Part shown: piece after piece, positions 24,602 to 33,908 of the stretch
Position numbering within the stretch: the first letter of the stretch is position 1
How the letters are laid out: every line of letters begins with the position of its first letter
Origin: Acidimicrobiaceae bacterium
GTDB lineage: Bacteria; Actinomycetota; Acidimicrobiia; Acidimicrobiales; Aldehydirespiratoraceae
Length of the DNA: 38,384 nt
Assembly (NCBI GenBank): GCA_002729125.1
Contig: PBTQ01000063.1
Coordinates: 1-38,384, forward strand
Direction of reading: 5' to 3'
Program-made: the position numbers and the translations under genes
Notes under the pieces: generated by a model
What the model saw: only the letters and a program-made list of their open reading frames with translations
What the model was told of the DNA's origin: nothing
Databases searched by the model: none

Positions 24602-25798
24602 ATGACTCTCGATCGGATTTCCCGGCGTGTCGGCGCCATCGCCCCTTCGGCCACGCTGGCGGTCTCGAACAAGGCCAAGGCCATGCGAGCGGCTGGCGAG
24701 AACGTGATCGGTTTCGGTGCCGGCGAGCCCGATTTCGCAACGCCGCAGCACATTGTCGATGCGGCCATTGCGGCCTGCGCCGACCCGGCGATGCACAAGT
24801 ACAGCGCCGTGGGTGGCCTCCCCGAACTCAAGGAGGCGGTCGCCGCCAAGACCATGCGCGACAGCGGCTATGGCTGCGAGGCGTCGCAGGTGTTGATCAC
24901 CAATGGTGGCAAGCACGCGGTCTACAACTGCTTTGAGGCGTTGCTCAATCCCGGCGACGAGGTCCTGCTACCGACTCCGTACTGGACGACCTATCCGGAG
25001 CCCGTTGCGCTCGCCGGTGGCGTTACCGTCCCGATCATCACTACGGCGGAGGGGGGCTTCCGCACCACCGTCGAGCAACTCGAGGCCGCTCGAACGGAGA
25101 ACACCAAGGCGCTCGTCTTCGTGTCGCCGTCGAACCCGACGGGTGCGATCTACCCCCGAAACGAGATCGAGGCGATCGGTCGCTGGGCTGTCGAGCACGA
25201 CATCTGGGTGATCTGCGACGAGATTTACGAACACCTTGTCTATGGCGATAACGAGCACTACTCGATGGCCACGCTCGTCCCCGAACTCGGTGACAAGGTC
25301 ATCATCCTGAACGGGGTCGCCAAAACCTACGCCATGACGGGTTGGCGTGTCGGCTGGATGATCGGCCCGGCCGACCTGATCAAGGCGGCGCAGAATCTTC
25401 AGTCACACTCGACCAGCAATGTCGCCAACGTCGCCCAGGCCGCCGCGCTCGCAGCGGTCACCGGCCCGCTCGATGCCGTGTACGAGATGCGGGAGGCCTT
25501 CGATCGTCGCCGCCTCATGATGCATTCGCTGCTTTCGGGCATTGAGGGTGTCCTGTGCCCCGAGCCTGAGGGTGCCTTCTATGCCTATCCGGACTTCTCG
25601 ACCCTGTTGGGCAACGAGATCGGCGGCAGGCGGATCGACACCACCCTCGACCTTGCCGACATTCTGCTCGAGGAGGCCAAGGTCGCAATCGTTCCGGGCG
25701 AGGCCTTCGGGGTCGGCGGCGGCGCCCGCTTGTCGTTTGCCCTCGGTGACGACGACCTCAGCGAGGGGGTCGGTCGCATCGCCGACTTCTTGTCGTGA
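24602..25798 (+). CDS. aspC: Class I pyridoxal-phosphate aminotransferase, aspartate aminotransferase type
   Basis: 398 residues. Fold type I, class I-gamma features: [17 protein letters not shown] near residue 36, [16 protein letters not shown], the tyrosine/threonine loop [24 protein letters not shown], and the PLP lysine Lys241 in [24 protein letters not shown] near the C-terminus carries the carboxylate-binding Arg. The most likely reaction is aspartate plus 2-oxoglutarate to oxaloacetate plus glutamate; broader amino-acid specificity is possible. The next gene's GTG overlaps this stop codon (GTGA), so the peptidase is translationally coupled. Confidence 0.88.
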   Translation: MTLDRISRRVGAIAPSATLAVSNKAKAMRAAGENVIGFGAGEPDFATPQHIVDAAIAACADPAMHKYSAVGGLPELKEAVAAKTMRDSGYGCEASQVLITNGGKHAVYNCFEALLNPGDEVLLPTPYWTTYPEPVALAGGVTVPIITTAEGGFRTTVEQLEAARTENTKALVFVSPSNPTGAIYPRNEIEAIGRWAVEHDIWVICDEIYEHLVYGDNEHYSMATLVPELGDKVIILNGVAKTYAMTGWRVGWMIGPADLIKAAQNLQSHSTSNVANVAQAAALAAVTGPLDAVYEMREAFDRRRLMMHSLLSGIEGVLCPEPEGAFYAYPDFSTLLGNEIGGRRIDTTLDLADILLEEAKVAIVPGEAFGVGGGARLSFALGDDDLSEGVGRIADFLS

Positions 25799-27744
25799 TT
25801 CCGCCCGCCGCGACGCTGTCGGTCACGCCGTACGGTGAGTGGCCATCGCCGATCACCGCTGAATCCCTCGTCAGCGGGGCGCTCGGCATTGCCGAGTGCT
25901 GTGTCGATCCTCAGCCCGACGGCACCGACGACATCTGGTGGTCCGAGTCACGCCCCGACGAGGGGGGCCGCACGGCCCTGATGCGTCAGCGAGATGGGAT
26001 CACGGCCGAGATCACGCCACCCGACGCCTATGTGCGCACGCTCGTGCATGAGTACGGCGGCGGTTCCTGGTGGGTGCACGCTGGCGTCGCCTTTTATGTC
26101 GACGTCAGCGATCAGCGGCTTCGTCGTCTCGTGCCGGGGGAGGAGCCGACGCTCCTCACGCCCGAGCCAGCGACGCGACGTGGCCTTCGCTTCGCCGATC
26201 TCCGGGTCGACCCTTCCGGTCGTTTCGTGGTTGCCGTCCGTGAGCTTCATCACCCCAACCGCGAACCTACGAACGATCTCGTCGCGATCGCCACCGATGG
26301 GTCGATGGAGATCTCCGAACTGTGGAGCGGCAGCGACTTCGTGTCGTCGCCACGGCTGTCACCCGACGGCACCCGTCTCGTTTGGGTCGCCTGGGATCAT
26401 CCGAACATGCCGTGGGACGCCTCCCGCTTGCTCGTCGCGCCCTTTGCCGACGGCACCCTCGGCGAGGTCGAGCTTGAGCTCGGCAATGGTGTCGAAGCTT
26501 GGGTCGAACCCGGCTGGGGTCCCGACGGCGCGCTCTACGCCTGCAGCGATCGGCACGAGTGGTGGAATCTCGGTTTGGTATCGGCCGACGTCGAGTTCGA
26601 TCCGGTGGTCGCCGGCCCGTTCGAGATCCCGACCCCGAGCTGGGTGTTCGGCATGCAGCGCTGGGCGATCACGCCCGAGCACACGGTCGCCGCCGTCGGG
26701 TTGCCGACCGGCGACGAGTTGGTGATCGACGGCCGCACCGTCTCGATGCCTGATGCCACCGTCTCCTCGATGCAACCGGCCGCCGACGGCGTCGTCTATG
26801 TGGGCGCCGGTTATGGCCACGAATCGCAGGTCGTCAAGGTCGTGCTCGACGGCCCGAAGGTTACCCGCAAGGTTGTGCACGCCGGACGCGAGCTGCCCGT
26901 CGGCATCGGCTACCTGATCGAGCCCGAGTCGATCACCTTCCCGACCGGGGATGGTGAGGCGGTGGCTCACGCCCTCTACTACCCGCCGACCAATCCTGAT
27001 CACGTCGGCGTGGAGGGAACGGAGCCACCGCTGCTGGTTCTCGCCCACGGCGGCCCGACCGCCCAGGCCCGCCGTCAACTTCAGCTTGGCATTCTCTACT
27101 GGACCAGCAGGGGAATCGCTGTCGTCGACGTCGACTACCGCGGCTCCACCGGGTACGGCCGTGTGTACCGCCGGGCGCTGAACGGCTCCTGGGGTGTCGC
27201 CGACGTGGAGGACTGTGTCGCCGCCGCTCGTTACCTCGCCGAGCGAGGCGACGTCGATCCCGAGCGCCTCATGATTCGCGGTGGTTCCGCCGGCGGGTTC
27301 ACTGTGCTGTCCGCACTAGCGTTCCACGACGTCTTCGCTGTCGGGGCCTCCCGGTACGGCGTCGCCGACCTCGAGGCGCTCGCGACCGACACCCACAAGT
27401 TCGAGTCTCGCTACCTTGACACCCTCGTCGGCCCCTGGCCTGGGGCGAAGGCGATCTACGACGAGCGGTCGCCGGTCAACCATGTCGAGAAGTTCTCTGC
27501 GCCGATGATCGTGCTGCAGGGCGACGAGGACGCCATCGTCCCGCCGAACCAGAGTGAGATGATCGTGGCGGCGCTCGAACAGCAGGGCATCCCGGTCAGC
27601 TACCTGCTCTTCGAGGGAGAACAGCACGGGTTCCGGAAGGCGGAGAACGTGATCACCGCTCTGGAAGCCGAACTCGTGTTCTTCGGAGAAATGCTGGGCT
27701 TTATGCCCGCCGGCAACGTTCCGGCCATCGACATTCGTCGGTGA
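25795..27744 (+). CDS. S9 family prolyl oligopeptidase-like serine peptidase
   Basis: 649 residues. The first ~400 form a beta-propeller-like region with repeated strand patterns ([30 protein letters not shown]). The C-terminal alpha/beta-hydrolase domain has the catalytic Ser498 in [14 protein letters not shown], Asp in [16 protein letters not shown], and His in [11 protein letters not shown]. This is the dipeptidyl/acylaminoacyl peptidase layout, cutting short peptides in the cytosol; no signal peptide is seen. The start GTG at 25795 overlaps the TGA of the aminotransferase. Substrate preference is unknown, though coupling to an aminotransferase would suit peptide and amino-acid use. Confidence 0.9.
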   Translation: MIPPAATLSVTPYGEWPSPITAESLVSGALGIAECCVDPQPDGTDDIWWSESRPDEGGRTALMRQRDGITAEITPPDAYVRTLVHEYGGGSWWVHAGVAFYVDVSDQRLRRLVPGEEPTLLTPEPATRRGLRFADLRVDPSGRFVVAVRELHHPNREPTNDLVAIATDGSMEISELWSGSDFVSSPRLSPDGTRLVWVAWDHPNMPWDASRLLVAPFADGTLGEVELELGNGVEAWVEPGWGPDGALYACSDRHEWWNLGLVSADVEFDPVVAGPFEIPTPSWVFGMQRWAITPEHTVAAVGLPTGDELVIDGRTVSMPDATVSSMQPAADGVVYVGAGYGHESQVVKVVLDGPKVTRKVVHAGRELPVGIGYLIEPESITFPTGDGEAVAHALYYPPTNPDHVGVEGTEPPLLVLAHGGPTAQARRQLQLGILYWTSRGIAVVDVDYRGSTGYGRVYRRALNGSWGVADVEDCVAAARYLAERGDVDPERLMIRGGSAGGFTVLSALAFHDVFAVGASRYGVADLEALATDTHKFESRYLDTLVGPWPGAKAIYDERSPVNHVEKFSAPMIVLQGDEDAIVPPNQSEMIVAALEQQGIPVSYLLFEGEQHGFRKAENVITALEAELVFFGEMLGFMPAGNVPAIDIRR

Positions 27745-27828
27745 CTCGCCGGGCCCTGGCTGAAGCCGTCACAGAGTGTTCACACGAAATTCGGAGGCTG
27801 GCCGACGGCCAACCGCCAAGATGAGCAG

Positions 27829-29400
27829 GTGAATCGCGTACTTGTCGCTGAAAAAATCGCCGATCCCGGCCTGGACGCCCTGCGGGCAGCCGGCCACGAG
27901 GTGGATGTCCGCACCGGACTCTCGCCCGAGGAACTGCGAGAGGCCATCGCTGGAGCGTCGGGCCTCATCGTGCGCTCTGCCACGCAGGTCGACGCCGACC
28001 TGATCGCTGCGGCAGGGGCATCGCTGGCTGTCGTCGGCCGCGCCGGTGTCGGCCTCGACAACGTCGACACGGCCGCCGCCACCGCCAACGGCGTCATGGT
28101 GGTCAATGCCCCCGAGTCGAACATCACCTCAGCCGCAGAGCACACGATGGCACTCCTGCTGGCGCAGGCCCGCAACGTGCCGCAGGCGCACAGCGCCCTG
28201 GTCGACGGCCGTTGGGAACGCTCGAAGTGGGAAGGCATCGAACTCGAAGACAAGATGCTTGGCGTGGTCGGCTTCGGTCGCATCGGTCGCCTCGTCGCCC
28301 ATCGCGCTGCTGCATTCGGCATGAAGATCGTTGCCCACGATCCGTTCGTCCCAGCCGAAGTTGCGAAACACCTCGACGTTGAGTTTGCCGAACTCGACGA
28401 CCTCATGGCGAGAGCCGACTTTCTCACCCTCCACGTTGCGAAGACGCGAGACACCATCGGGCTGATCAACAAGGACCGTCTTGGACTTGCAAAGCCACAT
28501 CTCCGGATCGTCAACGTCGCCCGCGGCGGCATCATCGACGAACTCGCGCTCGCCGAGGCGGTCGCCTCCGGTCAGATCGCCGGTGCTGCCATCGACGTGT
28601 TTGAAGACGAACCCACCACCGAGTCCCCCCTCATCGGTGTACCCAGCATCATCACGACCCCTCACCTCGGTGCCTCGACCCGCGAAGCCCAGGATCGGGC
28701 CGGTGAGACGATCGCCGAACAGGTCATCAAGGCCCTCGCTGGCGACTTCGTCCCCTTCGCCGTCAACGTCGAAGCCGGCGCCGCCAGCGGTGCGCTTCGG
28801 GATCACCTGCCGTTGTGCGAGCAACTCGGCTCGATGTTCGCTGGCCTCGCAGAGGGTCTGCCGGCGATGATCGACCTCGAACTTCAGGGTGAGATCGGTG
28901 AGTCAGATCCGTCGCTGGCGAAGCTCTCGTTCCTCAAGGGCCTGCTCGGCAACATCGGCGGCGATCCCGTCAGTTACGTCAACGCCGCACGCCTTGCCGA
29001 ACAGCGCAGCCTCGACGTCCGAGTGATCACCACGCCCGGCGAGAAGGGCCGCAGCAACCTGATCCGGGTTACCGGTGATGTCCACTCGCTCGCCGGCTCG
29101 CTCTCACCGATCGACGGCAACCCCAGACTCAACGAGGTCGACGGTCACCGACTCGACATTCGCCCCTCTGACGACATGTTGATCGTGCGCAACCACGACA
29201 TCCCCGGCATGGTTGGGATCGTCGGCACGATGGTCGGCGACGCCGGCGTCAACATCTCCAATATGTACTTCGGTGAAGACGCCGACGGGGTCGCAGCGAT
29301 GATGGTCATCTCGACCGATGGCCTCGTACCCAACAAAGTGCAGCAGGCGATCCGAGCCATCGATGGCATCCAGAGCATCCGCGCCATCCGCCTCGGCTAG
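27829..29400 (+). CDS. serA: D-3-phosphoglycerate dehydrogenase
   Basis: 523 residues, GTG start. SerA oxidises 3-phosphoglycerate with NAD, the first step of serine synthesis. Layout is the long actinobacterial form: substrate domain, NAD domain with VVGFGRIGRLVAHRAAAFG (from about 146), catalytic Arg in VNVARGGIID, Glu in DVFEDEP, His in TTPHLGAST near 279. The regulatory intervening (ASB) domain is at about 320-445, and the ACT domain at 450-523 begins NHDIPGMVGIVGTMVG. The ACT domain predicts feedback inhibition by serine. It starts 84 bases after the peptidase gene. Its stop TAG shares a CTAG with the stop of the convergent gene. Confidence 0.96.
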   Translation: MNRVLVAEKIADPGLDALRAAGHEVDVRTGLSPEELREAIAGASGLIVRSATQVDADLIAAAGASLAVVGRAGVGLDNVDTAAATANGVMVVNAPESNITSAAEHTMALLLAQARNVPQAHSALVDGRWERSKWEGIELEDKMLGVVGFGRIGRLVAHRAAAFGMKIVAHDPFVPAEVAKHLDVEFAELDDLMARADFLTLHVAKTRDTIGLINKDRLGLAKPHLRIVNVARGGIIDELALAEAVASGQIAGAAIDVFEDEPTTESPLIGVPSIITTPHLGASTREAQDRAGETIAEQVIKALAGDFVPFAVNVEAGAASGALRDHLPLCEQLGSMFAGLAEGLPAMIDLELQGEIGESDPSLAKLSFLKGLLGNIGGDPVSYVNAARLAEQRSLDVRVITTPGEKGRSNLIRVTGDVHSLAGSLSPIDGNPRLNEVDGHRLDIRPSDDMLIVRNHDIPGMVGIVGTMVGDAGVNISNMYFGEDADGVAAMMVISTDGLVPNKVQQAIRAIDGIQSIRAIRLG

Positions 29401-29777
29401 CGCTTCGCCTTGCGGTAGCCGTCGGCTTCGGCGGTCGCCTCGTCGCAGTAGCAACGCTCTGCGTTGATGCGCCCGTAAGACACGCCACCGGGCACGTGGA
29501 AGATCTTGCTCTGCGTGTTGCCCTTGACCGGGTGTGAACCCGGGCAGCCGCCATCGGCATCGGGCTCGACCCAGCCAGGATGCTCGGTGGAGGTCCCGGT
29601 ATCGACGAACTGCACCGGGCCCGACCGAGACGGAGTCGACGCCTCCTCGACGAGTGGTTCCCAACTGGCCACACCCGTGGTCGTTGGCGTTGGCTGACGA
29701 CGCGCTGAGCGAACGAGACCGACGATCAGCGAGGCGAGTGCGCCGAGTGCGGTGAGGCGGAGAAGGGATCCCGGCAT
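29397..29777 (-). CDS. Small anchored protein with C-terminal sunset-like domain
   Basis: 126 residues. An N-terminal hydrophobic helix (about 3-22, LLRLTALGALASLIVGLV) followed by RSARR suggests a membrane anchor. A Pro/Thr/Ser-rich linker follows. The last ~50 residues, CPGSHPVKGNTQSKIFHVPG, then YGRINAERCYCDEATAEADG and YRKAKR, match a small domain found at the ends of many actinobacterial proteins (named sunset in recent annotation). It resembles the zinc-binding N-terminal fold of Ada, with several Cys that may bind metal. Its function is unknown. The stop codon shares CTAG with the serA stop on the other strand. Confidence 0.75.
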   Translation of the reverse strand: MPGSLLRLTALGALASLIVGLVRSARRQPTPTTTGVASWEPLVEEASTPSRSGPVQFVDTGTSTEHPGWVEPDADGGCPGSHPVKGNTQSKIFHVPGGVSYGRINAERCYCDEATAEADGYRKAKR

Positions 29778-29796
29778 GGCCCCGACGGTAGCCGAG

Positions 29797-29819
29797 GTCG
29801 GGTCGGCAGCCGACCCGAC
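29797..29819 (-). terminator. Strong hairpin after the beta-propeller lipoprotein gene
   Basis: Arms GTCGGGTCGGC (29797-29807) and GCCGACCCGAC (29809-29819) are perfectly complementary around a single A, giving a stem of about 10 bp with a small loop. It lies 32 bases beyond the lipoprotein stop and 20 bases before the start of the next minus-strand gene. There is no T-tract, as is common in actinobacteria. Confidence 0.6.
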
Positions 29820-29850
29820 TTGAGGAACCGCAGCGTTCGTCCCGGTGGAG

Positions 29851-32205
29851 TCAGCCGATCTGGACTCGGCCGATGCGCTCGAACGAACCGAGGTCGTTGA
29901 CCTGGAGCGTTGCCGGTGTCTCGGGGGAGTTCCAGCCCCATTCAGAGCTCAGGGACCAGAGTTCGTCTCCGTCGATCACCATCGTGCGGCTGATGACCGG
30001 AGCCGTATTGCCGTTGTCCCAGCAGTAGCCGAGGGTTGCGTCGTCAGGAATGGCGACGCCGATCTGCTCGGCCTCGTCAAGCATCCAGGGCTCCTCGTAA
30101 CACCGGAAGCCCGAGACCGAGAGGGGCTCGCCCGGCTCGCAGAGAATGATGCGGCTGAAGCCGTCGGTGACGATCCACTCGAGTTCGGTCTCGAACGAGG
30201 CATCATCGCCGTTCGAAGGCAGATCATTGGAGGTGAGCACATCGCACTTCGTGCGGCCACGCTCGTCGTCCTCATCGATGTGATCGATACGGCCAACTTC
30301 TTCGATCGTGGTGCCATCAACCTTCAACACGACGGCACCGGCCCAGTTCTCGCCGTTGTTCCAGACATTGACTGGAATCACGGCGAGCTGTCCAGGAGCC
30401 CACCACAGGAAGCTGCGGTGCTCCCACCCGATGTCGTTCCAGCCACCCGGGGCGGACCAGACGGCGACTTCCTGGGGATCGGCGGGGTCGCTCACGTCGA
30501 AGATGGAAACCTTCGAACCGGTGACCCGGCCGTCGAGGTCAGCATCGGAACCGACCCCGAGCACCTGGCCGTCACCGATCGGGTGGAGGTAGCTGGAGAA
30601 GCCGGGAATCTTGAGTTCGCCGACGACGCGCGGGTTCTCGGGATCTCGGAGATCGAGGGTGTAGAAGGGGTCGATCTGGCGGAAGGTGACGACATAGCCG
30701 ACGTCGCCGACGAAGCGAACCGACTGGACAGTCTCGCCGTCGCCCATGTTGCCGACGCTGCCGACCTCGGTCAGTTCGCCGTCGGTCTGGCGGAGAACCC
30801 GGACAAACGACTCGGAGCTCCCGTCCCAGGTGTCGCCGCTCGTGGTGACGACCCGGAGGTGGCCCGCGTGTTCGCTGAGCGAGAACTGATTGTGCAGATC
30901 GCCGGGCACGGAACCCGAGGCGGTGTAGGCAGCGCCGGTGTCGCTCAGAGCGAAGCGATGGATCGAGGTGTGGCGGGCAGTCCAGGCCTTCTCCCACGCG
31001 TCCGCGTCGTCTTCGAGGATGGCGATGTCGGGCCACGTCTGGGTGGCGACGAAGACCGAGTCGGTCGAGGCGTAGACGGTGTTGCCGGGGGCGAGGACAC
31101 TGGTCGTCTCGGTGGCGTCGATCTCACCGGTTACCGGGACACTCACGACCGAGAGCACACCGAAGCCGGCGAACTCGGTGGGTGCGTGAACCGACGAGCA
31201 GTCCGGGAAGATGCCCTGGCTCACGATATCGCCCGAGTCGCTGACGGTGCCCCAAGCAGGGAGCCAGGTGTCGAGGTCGGAGTTGCGAACAGCGGCCCGG
31301 TTGGCCTCGGTGGCGATGTCCTCACCGGCCGGGCCGGCCGGATACACGAAGGGGAAGTTCTGCTGCGGGTTGCTGCGGATCACGACCCGGGCGACGCCAT
31401 CGACTGAGCGGGCCGACACATAGTCGCCTTCGATGACGATCGACTCGATCAACCCGGCGTCGGCGCCGGCCACGGAGATGCGGGCGAGACGAACGATGCT
31501 CGTGCCATACCAGGACTCCTCGATATCCGTGCCTTCGTCCGCCTCAGTGGCGAAGCCGCGATCGAGCCAGGTGGAACCGATGACGAGGACCTCGTCGCCG
31601 GCCAGGAACATTTCGGCCTGGTACGCCTGCGGGAGTTCGATCGAGGAGAGCTCGGAGCGCGTCTCGGCGTCGATCACGGTGAGATGGTTGGCGGCGAGCA
31701 CATAGACCCGTTCACCGTCGGTCTTGACGATGTCGGCCTCGTCGACACCGAGTTCTTGCACGTTGGTGCCGGAGAAGTCGACGCCCTCGGTCGGGCCGGC
31801 CGAGTCGTCGCCATCGAACGCGACGCTCCCGGCGCTCTCCTCGGCGGTGGCGAAGTAGGCCGTATCGGCAGCTATGTCATCGACTCTCATCTCCTCGACC
31901 TCGATGCCGCGACCTAAGCTTGGCACGCCGTACCAGCCGCCGGAATCGAAGCCGTAGGGGCCGACCCGCTCGGCCGCCTCGGTGCGAAGGTGCGTGAGCA
32001 GAGTGTCGCAGTCGCCGAAGCCGGAGAGGCCAGAGGTCAAGACGAGCTCGTCGCTGTCGATGTCGACAACGACCTCACCGTCGTCGTTGCGCTGGACCGA
32101 CGCATCGGGGTCGGTGTCGCCAGCGTTCGAGGCACCATCGTCGCTGCAGGCGGTGGCCAGCAGGGTGCAGCTGAGGAAGAGAAACAGAAGTCTGCGCACG
32201 ATCAT
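29851..32205 (-). CDS. Secreted beta-propeller lipoprotein (PF09826-like)
   Basis: 784 residues from the ATG at 32205. The N-terminus RRLLFLFLSCTLLATAC is a lipoprotein signal with the lipidated Cys at residue 20, followed by an acidic, flexible stretch. GVDEADIVKTDGERVYVLAA, then HLTVIDAETRSELSSIELP, matches the start of the bacterial family of C-terminal beta-propellers distantly related to WD-40 repeats. Repeated strands such as VRFVGDVGYVVTFRQIDPFY and DLRDPENPRVVGELKIPGFS follow. The function of the family is unclear; an outside-facing binding or sensing role is inferred. GGAG sits directly before the ATG, so the GTG two codons downstream (32199) is a real alternative start. The frame is open to 32391 but without a signal sequence. 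Confidence 0.85.
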   Translation of the reverse strand: MIVRRLLFLFLSCTLLATACSDDGASNAGDTDPDASVQRNDDGEVVVDIDSDELVLTSGLSGFGDCDTLLTHLRTEAAERVGPYGFDSGGWYGVPSLGRGIEVEEMRVDDIAADTAYFATAEESAGSVAFDGDDSAGPTEGVDFSGTNVQELGVDEADIVKTDGERVYVLAANHLTVIDAETRSELSSIELPQAYQAEMFLAGDEVLVIGSTWLDRGFATEADEGTDIEESWYGTSIVRLARISVAGADAGLIESIVIEGDYVSARSVDGVARVVIRSNPQQNFPFVYPAGPAGEDIATEANRAAVRNSDLDTWLPAWGTVSDSGDIVSQGIFPDCSSVHAPTEFAGFGVLSVVSVPVTGEIDATETTSVLAPGNTVYASTDSVFVATQTWPDIAILEDDADAWEKAWTARHTSIHRFALSDTGAAYTASGSVPGDLHNQFSLSEHAGHLRVVTTSGDTWDGSSESFVRVLRQTDGELTEVGSVGNMGDGETVQSVRFVGDVGYVVTFRQIDPFYTLDLRDPENPRVVGELKIPGFSSYLHPIGDGQVLGVGSDADLDGRVTGSKVSIFDVSDPADPQEVAVWSAPGGWNDIGWEHRSFLWWAPGQLAVIPVNVWNNGENWAGAVVLKVDGTTIEEVGRIDHIDEDDERGRTKCDVLTSNDLPSNGDDASFETELEWIVTDGFSRIILCEPGEPLSVSGFRCYEEPWMLDEAEQIGVAIPDDATLGYCWDNGNTAPVISRTMVIDGDELWSLSSEWGWNSPETPATLQVNDLGSFERIGRVQIG

Positions 32206-32353
32206 CTCCGGTTCGCAGGGGTGTTGGTGCCGTTTTGACGCACCGATCGACGGGATGGTTCCCGAATGATGACATTTTCTCAGATTTCCGCTCGTTCGAG
32301 CGTGCGGGGCGCCAGCGCTCGGGGCCGAAGGGGGAGCGCACGGATGGTGTCCT

Positions 32354-32409
32354 TGACACTTCGATACTAAAGTGTCAGATGTCTCTGACACGTTCCGTAG
32401 TAGGTGTCA
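32354..32409. promoter_or_regulatory. Ordered array of four TGTCA half-sites upstream of the SDR gene
   Basis: TGACA at 32354 and 32386 and TGTCA at 32373 and 32405 alternate with start-to-start spacings of 19, 13 and 19 bases. The inner pair forms the perfect 8-bp inverted repeat GTGTCAGATGTCTCTGACAC (32372-32391), and the outer left pair extends to TGACACTT...AAGTGTCA. The last site ends 10 bases before the SDR start. This looks like a cooperative two-dimer operator for a repressor or activator. Confidence 0.55.
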
Positions 32410-32419
32410 GGAGACTTCC

Positions 32420-33244
32420 ATGTCCGATCGCTTGTCCGTTCACGGCCGCACCGTCTGCATCACCGGATCGTCGAGCGGTATGGGCCGCGCGCTCGCGGAA
32501 CACCTTGGAGCGCTTGGCGCGACTGTCTACCTCATGGGCCGCAATGCCGAGCCCATGGAGGAGTCCAAGGCACGTATCGAGGCAGCGGGCGGCAAGGCCG
32601 ACCTGGCGACCTTCGATGTCACCGACACTTCTGCCTTGCAGGCCTGGATCCAACGGGCGGTCGTCGAGACGGGTCGTCTCGACGTGATGATCAACAACAC
32701 CGGCTTCGGTGATTTCGGCACATCGTTCCTCGGAGGCAATCCCGACATCTGGAAGGGCATGCTCGACGTGAACGTCCTCGCCCTCGCCGTCGGCAGCCAG
32801 GCCGCAGTCGCCGCAATGCGAGCCACCGAGTCGCAGGGCAACATCATCAACATCAGTTCGGTCGCGGCGATTCGGCGCGATTCCGGGATGTACGAGGCCA
32901 CCAAGCACGCGGTCAACTGCATCAACGCAAGCCTGCGAAGTGAACTCGAGGACGACACGATCCGTGTCACGTCGATCATGCCCGGCATCTTCGCCACCAA
33001 CTTCAGCCGCAACGTCGGCGACGACATGATGGGCATGATCGCGGGCATGGCCGGTGTCGAGAACGTCGAGCGCGACGACGAAGGCCGTGTGTCGCGTGAG
33101 ATACTCGCTCAGCTTGCGGCGAACATGTCGACGACCTTCGGGGATGTCGAGGACATCGCTCGCACGGTCGAGTTCGTGATCCCGCAGCCCATCCACCTCA
33201 ACATCGAGGAACTTGTGATCCGGCCAGCGAAGAGCTTCATCTGA
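32420..33244 (+). CDS. Short-chain dehydrogenase/reductase
   Basis: 274 residues from the ATG at 32420, with AGGAG five to seven bases upstream. Classical SDR motifs are present: the dinucleotide-binding TGSSSGMGRALAEHLG, NNTGFGDFG in the NNAG position, the catalytic Ser in NISSVAAI, and YEATK as YxxxK. It should reduce or oxidise an alcohol/ketone with NAD(P). The C-terminal segment after residue 200 (GDDMMGMIAGMAGVENVERD) is methionine-rich and may form a substrate lid. It stands alone between the divergent lipoprotein gene and leuD, and the half-site array upstream suggests regulated expression. The substrate is unknown. Confidence 0.9.
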   Translation: MSDRLSVHGRTVCITGSSSGMGRALAEHLGALGATVYLMGRNAEPMEESKARIEAAGGKADLATFDVTDTSALQAWIQRAVVETGRLDVMINNTGFGDFGTSFLGGNPDIWKGMLDVNVLALAVGSQAAVAAMRATESQGNIINISSVAAIRRDSGMYEATKHAVNCINASLRSELEDDTIRVTSIMPGIFATNFSRNVGDDMMGMIAGMAGVENVERDDEGRVSREILAQLAANMSTTFGDVEDIARTVEFVIPQPIHLNIEELVIRPAKSFI

Positions 33245-33270
33245 CCGAGTTGCCGGCTGGCTGACGGGCT

Positions 33271-33864
33271 TCAGGCCTGAGCTGGCATCCAGGGCTTGCG
33301 GGTGGTCTCGTACTCATCGATGTCAGTGGCGAGCCGCAAGGTGAGTCCAATGTCATCGAGCCCCTTGAGGAAGCGTTCTTGGATCGCCTCGCTCAGCGGG
33401 AAGGTCGTCTCCAGCCCGACGGCCGGCGCCTCGACGGTGAGCCGCTCGACGTCGATCGTGATCTCCAGCGTCGGATCGGCCTCGACAGCTCGTATCAACT
33501 GTTCATTGACCTCGTCGGAAACCGTCACTGGCACGAGACCGTTCTTGGTGCAGTTGTTGCGGAAGATGTCGGCGAACCGCGGCGAGATGACGGCATCGAA
33601 GCCGTACTGCTGAATCGCCCACACGGCATGTTCACGGCTCGAACCGGTTCCGAAGTTCAGGCCACCGATGAGGATGTTGGCGCCGGAGTACTGCTCCTGA
33701 TTGAGCACGAAGTCTCGGTCGTCTCGCCACTCCGAGAAGAGGCCCTTTTCGAAGCCGGTGCGCTCGACGCGCTTGAGCCAGTCGGACGGGATGATCTGAT
33801 CGGTGTCGACGTCGGTGCGGTCGAGCGGCACGGCGGTGCCTTGAACGATGCGGACGGCTTTCAT
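33271..33864 (-). CDS. leuD: 3-isopropylmalate dehydratase small subunit
   Basis: 197 residues from the ATG at 33864 (GGGAG five to six bases upstream). LeuD is the swivel subunit of isopropylmalate isomerase in leucine synthesis. TDVDTDQIIPSDWLKRVERT at the N-terminus and ILIGGLNFGTGSSREHAVWA in the middle are family hallmarks, as is DIFRNNCTKNGL. It follows leuC with a gap of 44 bases on the same strand. The long upstream open frame (to 34092) runs into leuC and is rejected. Confidence 0.96.
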   Translation of the reverse strand: MKAVRIVQGTAVPLDRTDVDTDQIIPSDWLKRVERTGFEKGLFSEWRDDRDFVLNQEQYSGANILIGGLNFGTGSSREHAVWAIQQYGFDAVISPRFADIFRNNCTKNGLVPVTVSDEVNEQLIRAVEADPTLEITIDVERLTVEAPAVGLETTFPLSEAIQERFLKGLDDIGLTLRLATDIDEYETTRKPWMPAQA

Positions 33865-33908
33865 TTTGGTGCTCCCGGCATGGTGCGTTCGTTGTCGTGT
33901 TCTCGTGT

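Noticed and set aside
29845-31407. 520-codon plus-strand open frame
   Set aside because: It is antisense to the beta-propeller lipoprotein gene, which has a lipoprotein signal and family motif; no recognisable sequence is in the antisense product.
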